Assembly (NCBI GenBank): GCA_001771735.1
Contig: MEUM01000152.1
Location: forward strand, 1-10,922
Source of the DNA: Caldifarciminota bacterium RBG_13_43_14
Lineage (GTDB): Bacteria; Hydrothermota; Tepidihabitantia; SM23-42
DNA length: 10,922 bases
Direction: 5' to 3'
Below, one piece after another: positions 1-6,639 of this stretch. The position numbers and the translations under genes are program-made. The first letter of the stretch is position 1; each line of letters opens with the position of its first letter. The notes below the pieces were generated by a model. The model saw nothing but the letters and a program-made list of their open reading frames with translations. It was not told where the DNA came from and made no database searches.

Positions 1-28
1 GCAAGTAGGTTCATGAACTGATAAAAAT

Positions 29-3000
29 ATGTTTGATATATTTGGCGGAAAGGATCCTCAAAAAGCTTTACAAAAAGCGAGCGAATATACCAAAGAAGGT
101 CGTATTGACGCTGCGATAAAGGTATTAGAAGGTAATCTAACTGACGGCGAAGAATCTTTTGACCTTTATATGAACCTCGCTCGTTTGTATTTTGAGACCG
201 GAGAGCGGCCGCGGTCGGTTGCGGTTTTACGTTCCGCTAAAGTCGTCGCCCCCAATCGCACCGATGAGGTCGTTGCTTTATTATCCACTTTGTATTATGA
301 ACACAGTTCGATCGACCTGGGCGAATATCTCCTTCAGCTTTTCATCGAACAGGAACACTACGATGAGATAAGCAAGGTTTTAAGACAATTAAGCGATCGT
401 GACATAAAACTCATGCTGACTCGTTATGAAAAGCTCAAGACCGCGATTGAAGAAAAACAAGTCATCAGTAAAAAGGATTTCGAGAATCTATTGATATTGG
501 CGGCGGCACGATTCTATATTGATGAAAGCGAGAAGGCCGTGCAAACGGTTGAATTGCTTATCAATGCTGGTGCGTTCAGTAATCAGCTTTATAAATGGGT
601 TCAGATCGTCGCACGTGAGCGCTACAATGATGTTTACGCAAGCGTATTATTTCTTAAGGTCCAGCTCGGACGCGGTGAATTCGAGCCGGCCCTTATTCAG
701 GCGCAGCGGATACTGGAAAAAGTGCCGGAAAGCGTGGACCTTTTGATCACTTTGATCGGTTCGATCAAACCATCTAAGGAGCTGGAAGCTTCTTATACTC
801 AGTTCATCACTGAACTATATGTAAAAAAAGGCGATCCCGAGTTGTCGGTTGATCTGCTCCTCGCCGCTATTAAAAAAGATGCCAAGAAAAGTGATGAGGT
901 GATCAAAGGTTTGCGTGAATTAGAAAGGATGAATCCAGGCAGTCTTAAAGTACGTTTCGCTCTCGGCGATACATATTTGGCGGCTAACCGTATTTCCCTC
1001 GCGGTTGCTGAATATGAGAAGATACTCGAGTCCGACCCCGGGCAGTTTGCCAAAGTGAACGAACGTTTCCAGCAGGCTTTTAGCAAAGAACCGAATAACC
1101 CTCATCTCATCGAAGCGCTTGTAATAGCTAATCTTCAACAAAATAATATTGAAGGGGCAGCAGATGTAATCGAGGCTGCATATCGGGTCGATGTTGGTTT
1201 GCTTGATGAATATATTATCAATCTTAATACGATCCTTGAAAAGCAGTTGAACAATGCCCGTGCATTGTATCTATTAGGCCTATGCTATGCTCGCAAAGGT
1301 TATCATGACAACGCGGTTGTGGTCTTTGATAACCTTATGGAAAATAACCAGGCAGACTATGTCCGCAGTGCGACTGATGAATTACTTAAGAATAATCCTG
1401 ATAATATCGAATATTTGAAATTATGGACCAGCAGTCTGATCGTCCAAGACAGTGTTGATGAAGCGTTTGACCGCGTGCTTAAATACCTGAATGATAATCC
1501 GGATAGGACCAATGATATGGTGACGTTGCTCGATCGCATTTGCAGCAAACGGCCAAAACGCATTAAGGAAATAATTGCCCTATATGAAAATTTACAGAAG
1601 ACCGAACCATTTATCACCGAACTGGCGACCGCTCGCGCCTATGGCTATGCTGAGCAGTATGATAATTCCATTGCGCTATTCGAAAAACTGGTCGCTGACG
1701 AATCACGGAAGGAAATAGCTAAGAAGGCATTGATCGAGGTGATCAAGCAATGCCCTCAGGCAGTACCATTGTTGCTGGCCGCAGCGCGTATTTATATGAA
1801 GGATGGTGAAGTAGAGATCGCGACCCAATTCTTTAAAACCGCACAGATGGTCGATCCAAAAGCATTTTTTGAAATCATTGATGAATTTTATGACGCTTTG
1901 AAAAATTTCCCCAAAGATCGTGAAGTGCGGGTTCTGCTTATTGATGCCTTTTTTAGCCGGAAATTATGGGATCGTGTTATCGAGGAAGCGAAACGAGGCA
2001 TAGACGTTTTTGGTCGTGATGCGCAGTTTTTCAACTTAAAGCTTGGTGAAGCACTGGTTGAGTCGGGTAATCTCAGTGATGCCGTGCGACCATTAATGCT
2101 ATCGCTCGATGGCAAAGCGGATTATGCAAAGGAAGTCACTAAATATCTTGATAAAATATTGAGTATCGATAAGAGTAATGTTCCTGCTCATTTTGCCCGA
2201 GGACGGGCATTAAGCCGCGCCAAGCGGATCAATGAAGCAGTTGAAGAGTATCTTTTAACCGTGCGTATCCTGCCGGCAAGAGCAGAGTATGTCAATGAGG
2301 AATTGAAAAGTCTTGCGACCAAATCAATGGCCAATCCATTGATAATTTACGCGCTGGGCAATGTGGAAATGGTTTTAAAACGTTTTGATGAGGCAATAAA
2401 ACACCTTTTACAGGCTTGTGAGCTCGATCCGGGTTTAGTAAAAAGGGTGATACCGATCTATGAAAAGTTGATCCAATCGTCTTCTTCACCACTACTTGAC
2501 TATTCGATCGCGAAGGCATACCATCTGGCTGGATTAAAAAGTTCGGCAATTAAATATTATATTAAGGCTCAGTCCAGCGATAAAGCTTACCGCGAACCAG
2601 CAATATCGGAAATGAAGAACATTTGCGCCGAGGATCCAAATGACATTGAATCAATGAAAGGTCTGGCTGAGATCTACTTCAATTACAATAATTTAGAGGA
2701 TTCGCTTGAGTTGGTGCAAGGCGTTTTTAAAGCCAACAAAGATGAGAGCAATTGGGTAAAGAAATTCATATCGAGCATACTTCATAAAAAACCTGATCAT
2801 ATACCTTCTTATTACGCTCTATCCGGTATATTCATTGAAGAGCAGACATACAATAAAAGCGTTGATGTATACAGAAAATTGATTGAATTATCGCCGGGCG
2901 AGATCACGAATGTAATAAGCAATATCGATGGTATTGAGAAAAAAGAAGGTGTCCTGATGCTTTTTCTGGGCGAATTATACACCGATGCCGGTGATGTAAT

Positions 3001-3757
3001 GAAAGCAGTATCGATCTTTGAAAAATTGTTTGATCTTGATGCGAATTTTGGCGACAGTATAATCCATCAAATAAAGGAGATTTTGAAAAAAAATGTCAAT
3101 GTCGGCGAAGCCTATCTGTTGGCTCATCGGATCTTTGTGTACGAGAAGGAATATGAGCGTGCACTTGAGTCATTGAAGCATGCCCAGCAGATACTGCCGG
3201 ATAAAGAAGCGATCGCATTGCTTGAAGGCAAACTTTATTATGAAATGGGTGAGCCGGAGCGAGCGATAAAACTTTATACTGAACTTTTGAACTCAGCTAA
3301 AGACCGGGACTCGGTGTACCGGTTGATAAAAAACACAAGAAAACGATATTTTGAGGAAAAGTTGAATTCGATCAAGGGCGATGGTGAGGTTGAACGTCTT
3401 GGCCGCGCCAATATGTATTTATTAATAGATAAGTTAGGTATGGCAGAAAAAGAATTGCAGTTTGCTCCGGCAACCGGATTCAATGCTAAACAACAGGCAA
3501 TACTACGTTCACGAATATGCCTTCGGCGTGGTCGTCCCCTTGATGCCCTCGAGATCATGAAGGATTTGCCGATTGACGACGAAACCGCTCAAGTGTATGC
3601 TGATATCTATGAGGTGATCGGTTCTTACGATGCAGCCGCTTCGGTATTACGCAATGCCGGGATAAAGAACGTAGACCAGAAAATCGCCAGCTACGAAAAA
3701 CTTGCTCAGGAACAAAGGTTGATCAAGGGGAGATTTTTTATTGAAGGGAGGAGTTGA
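29..3757 (+). CDS. Giant TPR-like alpha-helical repeat protein (1242 aa), function unknown
   Basis: The product is helical repeat sequence from end to end, with no signal peptide, membrane segment or recognisable enzyme domain. It is therefore probably a cytoplasmic scaffold that binds other proteins. TPR-like helical pairs cover residues 9-120 and about 150-245. Residues 250-1024 follow a strikingly regular 51-53-residue unit, described as a separate feature. Two ordinary 34-residue TPRs lie at 1025-1092 and degenerate ones reach the C-terminus. TPR hallmarks recur, such as LG-x-x-Y/L, A-I/V-x-x-Y/F and L-x-x-D-P. The start is the first ATG after an in-frame stop at 14-16. It has no good Shine-Dalgarno site: the only AGG, at 7-9, is too far away, so initiation may depend on an upstream gene outside the window. 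The next gene begins on this gene's stop codon, which implies translational coupling. Generic TPR annotation is safe, but the cellular role is unknown. Confidence 0.9.
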   Translation: MFDIFGGKDPQKALQKASEYTKEGRIDAAIKVLEGNLTDGEESFDLYMNLARLYFETGERPRSVAVLRSAKVVAPNRTDEVVALLSTLYYEHSSIDLGEYLLQLFIEQEHYDEISKVLRQLSDRDIKLMLTRYEKLKTAIEEKQVISKKDFENLLILAAARFYIDESEKAVQTVELLINAGAFSNQLYKWVQIVARERYNDVYASVLFLKVQLGRGEFEPALIQAQRILEKVPESVDLLITLIGSIKPSKELEASYTQFITELYVKKGDPELSVDLLLAAIKKDAKKSDEVIKGLRELERMNPGSLKVRFALGDTYLAANRISLAVAEYEKILESDPGQFAKVNERFQQAFSKEPNNPHLIEALVIANLQQNNIEGAADVIEAAYRVDVGLLDEYIINLNTILEKQLNNARALYLLGLCYARKGYHDNAVVVFDNLMENNQADYVRSATDELLKNNPDNIEYLKLWTSSLIVQDSVDEAFDRVLKYLNDNPDRTNDMVTLLDRICSKRPKRIKEIIALYENLQKTEPFITELATARAYGYAEQYDNSIALFEKLVADESRKEIAKKALIEVIKQCPQAVPLLLAAARIYMKDGEVEIATQFFKTAQMVDPKAFFEIIDEFYDALKNFPKDREVRVLLIDAFFSRKLWDRVIEEAKRGIDVFGRDAQFFNLKLGEALVESGNLSDAVRPLMLSLDGKADYAKEVTKYLDKILSIDKSNVPAHFARGRALSRAKRINEAVEEYLLTVRILPARAEYVNEELKSLATKSMANPLIIYALGNVEMVLKRFDEAIKHLLQACELDPGLVKRVIPIYEKLIQSSSSPLLDYSIAKAYHLAGLKSSAIKYYIKAQSSDKAYREPAISEMKNICAEDPNDIESMKGLAEIYFNYNNLEDSLELVQGVFKANKDESNWVKKFISSILHKKPDHIPSYYALSGIFIEEQTYNKSVDVYRKLIELSPGEITNVISNIDGIEKKEGVLMLFLGELYTDAGDVMKAVSIFEKLFDLDANFGDSIIHQIKEILKKNVNVGEAYLLAHRIFVYEKEYERALESLKHAQQILPDKEAIALLEGKLYYEMGEPERAIKLYTELLNSAKDRDSVYRLIKNTRKRYFEEKLNSIKGDGEVERLGRANMYLLIDKLGMAEKELQFAPATGFNAKQQAILRSRICLRRGRPLDALEIMKDLPIDDETAQVYADIYEVIGSYDAAASVLRNAGIKNVDQKIASYEKLAQEQRLIKGRFFIEGRS
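776..3100 (+). repeat. Fourteen 51-53-residue three-helix repeats within the giant TPR protein
   Basis: This is a protein-level repeat. Aligning by eye gives units starting at residues 250, 303, 355, 407, 458, 528, 577, 665, 717, 769, 820, 871, 923 and 975. Most are 51-53 residues long; those at 528 and 975 are 49-50. Each unit has a TPR-like helix pair (small residue at about position 9-10, A-V/I near 21-22, L-D/S-P near 31-34) and then a third helix of the type VI-x-x-I-x-x-IL, usually ending in P or N. Irregular inserts lie at about 510-527 and 629-664. The period equals 1.5 TPRs (3 x 17 residues). The three-helix reading is inferred from hydrophobic pattern. The DNA copies have diverged, so this is old protein architecture and not a recent DNA duplication. 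Confidence 0.75.
3746..3753 (+). promoter_or_regulatory. Ribosome binding site deciding the start of the coiled-coil/TPR gene
   Basis: GGGAGGAG lies within the last codons of the upstream gene. It is well spaced for ATG 3757 and too close for TTG 3754, so the ATG is favoured. The site is coupled to termination of the preceding gene. Confidence 0.75.
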
Positions 3758-6102
3758 TGAAGTGCCCATTCCTGATCGTTAGAAAAGATGTTTATAACAA
3801 AGAGGGAAAAAAGGTCGGGGAAGAGATGGAGATCCAAAATTGCATTAGAAGCGAATGCATGGTTTTTGACGGTGCAACCAAATTATGTTCTTTGCTTTCA
3901 TCCAATATGAAAAGCGGCGTCTTGATCGATGATGTTAAAGCTGGGGTCCGAGATATCAAGGAAGAAATGTACAAGCGCACCGAAGCGATGGGTGTAGCTT
4001 TATCGACGACAGTACAGACCCTTCAGGAAGCACTGGTTGGGCGATTTGATATTCTCAAGAAACAAAATGAGGTAATGGTTCTAGGGTTTGATCGATTGGT
4101 CGAGGCAATCACCAACAAATTCGAGAATTTAAGATCGGTAATGGGTGATTTGAATCGTACTGTTAACAATTTGAGTTCGTCGATAAATTCGGAAATATCC
4201 AGGTCGTTGGGAGAGCTGGGAACAGCGATCGCCGAACTTAAGGGCATTCAAAGCCAGTATAGCGTTAGTTTCAATAGTTTTAATGATAGTCTTTTGAGTA
4301 AATTGAATGAATACCAGCAGGTAGGCGAGCGGACCGGTAATATGATTGGATCTAAACTTGATACGGTCAGGGATAGTATCGAGAAATCGATCGTAACCAG
4401 TCACACGAGTATGGAATCGCTGGGTGGTATGCTTGAAAAACTGGATACGAGCGGTCAGGTGATAATCGAAAAGCTGCAGCAACTCGATACGGTTAACGCC
4501 AATTTCACATTGCTTAATGAAATGATCCGAAACGAGATCAGCGGGATCAAGACGGTAAGTCTCAATGCATATAATAACATACTGACAAAATTCGATGAGA
4601 TGGGAAAGGTTTTTTCGAATGTGATATCGCCCGGGATAGAGAATGTTACAAAATTTATGAGCACTGAGATCAGTGGTTTAAAAAATGATAGCATCAATGC
4701 ATTGCAGGAGATCGTCGTTAAGCTTGATGCCCTTGGCAATGCTTTTGCGGCAAATCTTCGTCCAGGTCTTGACGCCCTGGGTGATGGTTTGAAGGCCGAG
4801 CTCACTGCGGTCAAAAATGATTCTTTGAATATACTTAATGGTATCAGCACAAAGATCGAAGATCTGAGCCGTACGCTGGTTGAGGAAAACCGTGCCGGTG
4901 GTGCAAGAATGCAGGATGCGATTGGCGAGTTTGCCAAGATCGGGGATCTGATAAAAGCCGATATCAACGCGCTCAAGGATGGAATTGGCATTAAGCTGGA
5001 TGATCTTGGGAAGACCGTAAGTGATACGAATAACCAGCAGATACATCAACTGCAGTCATTGGCCAGTAGTTTTACTGCGAGCAGCGATAATATGCGCCAG
5101 CAGCTCAGCACCAATATCCAGGAGATCGGTTCAACTTTGAACAATCTCAAGACCGATCAGGTCACGGTGCTGAACAACATGGAGGCGACGGTGATGCAGC
5201 TTGCTGATCTTTATAAACAATCTTCGGACAGTCTTGGCTCAATGAGCGATATGATGCGGAATCTTAATAATAATTACCTTGAGTCATTAAGTAAAATCGC
5301 CGGTCTGGCCGAGGGGATGCGCAAAGGGGTCGATCAGGTTGGAAAAGGTATGCACGATTCAGTTCGTGATCTGGTAAGCGAAATGAAAGAAGAGATCGGT
5401 GCGCTGGAAAAGCAGTATGAAAAGACCTTCGGTGATATCTCGAGTCTTGCCAGCCGGTTCGATGAGCTCAATAAACGCATTAAAGAAATGACCAAGGAAG
5501 TTGAAAGTGAATTTAAGGTTTCATTCGATCGACAGGCAAAGCTTTCCGAATATACCAAGATAATACTCGAACACATGAAGGAGTATTTTGAGAAAGAGGA
5601 TGTCCGGCGAAAAGAGGAACAGGTAGCTCGTCATAAGCGGGAAGCGGTCGATCATTTTGATCGCGCTGCGCTCTACTACTATCGTGGTAATTATGAGCTT
5701 GCGTTGAATGAGATCAATAAATCGCTGGAGATCGAGCAGACGGTCGAATATTACAATTTGAAGGGTCTATTGCTGACCGAACTCGGTAAGTTTGAGGATT
5801 CAAAAAAGATATACAAAGAAGCTTTAAAACTGGAACCGAATTTAGCCGAGATCCATAATAATCTTGGATTGTTGTATCTGAAGATGAAGAAGATCGATGA
5901 TGCGGTCGGTTCATTTCAGGAAGCGGTTAAGAAAAACGTGAATTATGCCAACGCCTTTGTGAACCTGGGTAAGGCGCTTATTGATCTGGAGAAATTTGAC
6001 CAGGCGATCAAAGCATATGAAAAAGCATTGGCGATCGACCCAGCCAATCGTGAAGCGAATGAAGCGGTGAAATTGTATAAAGAAGGTAAAATTGGCGCCT
6101 GA
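3757..6102 (+). CDS. Cys-motif / coiled-coil / TPR protein (781 aa), function unknown
   Basis: Three parts are visible. Residues 1-47 carry four cysteines (C3, C29, C34, C44) in a C-x25-C-x4-C-x9-C arrangement that could bind a metal. Residues about 50-630 are low in proline and rich in heptad/hendecad patterns, which indicates a long coiled-coil rod; 44-residue repeats begin at 260 and a highly charged segment spans about 550-630. Residues 629-764 form four canonical TPRs (about 629-661, 663-695, 696-729, 730-764). There is no signal peptide or membrane helix, so it is probably cytoplasmic. I chose ATG at 3757 over TTG at 3754 because GGAGG at 3747-3751 then sits five bases upstream instead of two. 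The ATG overlaps the previous stop by one base (TGATG), which suggests translational coupling. Automatic annotation might call it SMC-like or chemoreceptor-like, but ATPase motifs and a signalling hairpin are absent. It is probably a structural or adaptor protein. Confidence 0.88.
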   Translation: MKCPFLIVRKDVYNKEGKKVGEEMEIQNCIRSECMVFDGATKLCSLLSSNMKSGVLIDDVKAGVRDIKEEMYKRTEAMGVALSTTVQTLQEALVGRFDILKKQNEVMVLGFDRLVEAITNKFENLRSVMGDLNRTVNNLSSSINSEISRSLGELGTAIAELKGIQSQYSVSFNSFNDSLLSKLNEYQQVGERTGNMIGSKLDTVRDSIEKSIVTSHTSMESLGGMLEKLDTSGQVIIEKLQQLDTVNANFTLLNEMIRNEISGIKTVSLNAYNNILTKFDEMGKVFSNVISPGIENVTKFMSTEISGLKNDSINALQEIVVKLDALGNAFAANLRPGLDALGDGLKAELTAVKNDSLNILNGISTKIEDLSRTLVEENRAGGARMQDAIGEFAKIGDLIKADINALKDGIGIKLDDLGKTVSDTNNQQIHQLQSLASSFTASSDNMRQQLSTNIQEIGSTLNNLKTDQVTVLNNMEATVMQLADLYKQSSDSLGSMSDMMRNLNNNYLESLSKIAGLAEGMRKGVDQVGKGMHDSVRDLVSEMKEEIGALEKQYEKTFGDISSLASRFDELNKRIKEMTKEVESEFKVSFDRQAKLSEYTKIILEHMKEYFEKEDVRRKEEQVARHKREAVDHFDRAALYYYRGNYELALNEINKSLEIEQTVEYYNLKGLLLTELGKFEDSKKIYKEALKLEPNLAEIHNNLGLLYLKMKKIDDAVGSFQEAVKKNVNYANAFVNLGKALIDLEKFDQAIKAYEKALAIDPANREANEAVKLYKEGKIGA
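4534..4959 (+). repeat. 44-residue coiled-coil repeats (two exact-length copies and one longer copy)
   Basis: Residues 260-303 and 304-347 of the coiled-coil/TPR protein align over exactly 44 residues without gaps. Both begin EISG-I/L-K and share K-x-x-S-I/L-N-A, K-F/L-D and PG-I/L. A third copy at residues 348-401 begins ELTAVK, shares NDSLN, and carries about ten extra residues. A partial fourth (DINALK) starts at 402. Forty-four residues equal four hendecads, which fits a helical rod with right-handed or straight supercoil. The helical interpretation is inference; the alignment is read directly from the translation. Confidence 0.65.
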
Positions 6103-6133
6103 TGTACTCATAATTATGTAGGGGAGTGGAGAA

Positions 6134-6538
6134 ATGGGAATACTTGATCGGTTAAAAAAAGAAAAGAAAGAAAAATCAGTGCTTGATTCGCTGGTCAAGA
6201 AAAAAGAAGACGAGAAAGCAGCTAAAGAAGTAATACCTGAGAAGCCAAGTGATATTGAGGTCCGCGAAATGCCGGCAACCGATCCGCTGCAATCAATGGA
6301 TGACTACACCGGTGATGATTTGCCTGAGGGAATGGCTCAAGAAGCAAAACCATCCCGCGAGTTCCGTACCGAAGGCATGCATGAATTCACTCTTGACAGC
6401 TTAGGTGCGAACGCAGACGGTACAACCCTGAAACTGGAATATAAGTCCCGAGTACTTCAAGCAATCGATAAGGGACAGATCGATGAGGCAATAAAACTAC
6501 TTGAAGAATTAAAACTAAAACTGCTCGTCGAAGAATAG
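6134..6538 (+). CDS. Small charged, mostly disordered protein (134 aa), third gene of the TPR operon
   Basis: I do not recognise a family. Residues 1-32 are lysine/glutamate-rich and start with an amphipathic segment (MGILDRLKK). Residues 33-80 are rich in P, E, D and S and probably unstructured. Residues 102-132 look like two short amphipathic helices resembling half a TPR. A short motif, LD-[RS]-L preceded by I, V or T, occurs three times (residues 3-7, 16-20, 86-90), which is the sort of spacing seen in docking peptides. The start ATG has GGGGAG at 6121-6126, seven bases upstream. The gene lies 31 bases after the coiled-coil/TPR gene and before a terminator-like hairpin, so it is probably last in the operon. 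A likely role is as a partner or regulator of the two upstream TPR proteins, but that rests on context alone. Confidence 0.75.
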   Translation: MGILDRLKKEKKEKSVLDSLVKKKEDEKAAKEVIPEKPSDIEVREMPATDPLQSMDDYTGDDLPEGMAQEAKPSREFRTEGMHEFTLDSLGANADGTTLKLEYKSRVLQAIDKGQIDEAIKLLEELKLKLLVEE

Positions 6539-6550
6539 CTGTTTACTTCA

Positions 6551-6575
6551 ATAAAAACACGGATTATTCAATCCG
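6551..6575 (-). terminator. Probable intrinsic terminator of ppdK
   Basis: CGGATT (6560-6565) and AATCCG (6570-6575) form a perfect 6-bp stem with a 4-base loop. Read on the minus strand, the hairpin is followed by a T-rich stretch (GTGTTTTTAT) at 6559-6550 and lies about 40 bases beyond the ppdK stop. On the plus strand no T run follows, so it suits ppdK better. Confidence 0.45.
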
Positions 6576-6599
6576 GTCGCACAATGAAGGGATATCTTT

Positions 6600-6639
6600 T
6601 ATAAGCAGAGGCTTATATCTTTCTTTTCTTTCTTTTTTT
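6600..6639 (+). terminator. Probable intrinsic terminator of the three-gene plus-strand operon
   Basis: TATAAGC (6600-6606) and GCTTATA (6611-6617) form a 7-bp stem with an AGAG loop. A T-rich tract follows to 6639, including seven Ts at 6633-6639. The stem is AT-rich and so not strong. It overlaps the stop codon of the convergent ppdK gene (6613-6615), and the T tract lies opposite the coding sequence for the PPDK tail. Confidence 0.5.

Noticed and set aside
1..21. End of an upstream gene with tandem stops TGA TAA at 19-24
   Set aside because: Only six codons are visible, and all three plus-strand frames hit a stop within the first 21 bases, so no frame can be preferred.
29..3757. O-GlcNAc transferase-like TPR enzyme
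   Set aside because: Repeats run to the C-terminus and no glycosyltransferase domain follows them.
4455..4991. 178-residue open frame on the minus strand inside the coiled-coil/TPR gene
   Set aside because: It is a low-complexity, Ser/Ile/Phe-rich shadow of the coding strand, lacks a ribosome site and lies wholly inside a well-supported gene. Other antisense frames over the TPR genes and ppdK look the same.
3757..6102. SMC-like ATPase or methyl-accepting chemotaxis protein
   Set aside because: There is no Walker A/B or ABC signature, no transmembrane helix and no chemoreceptor hairpin tip motif. The resemblance is only coiled-coil composition.
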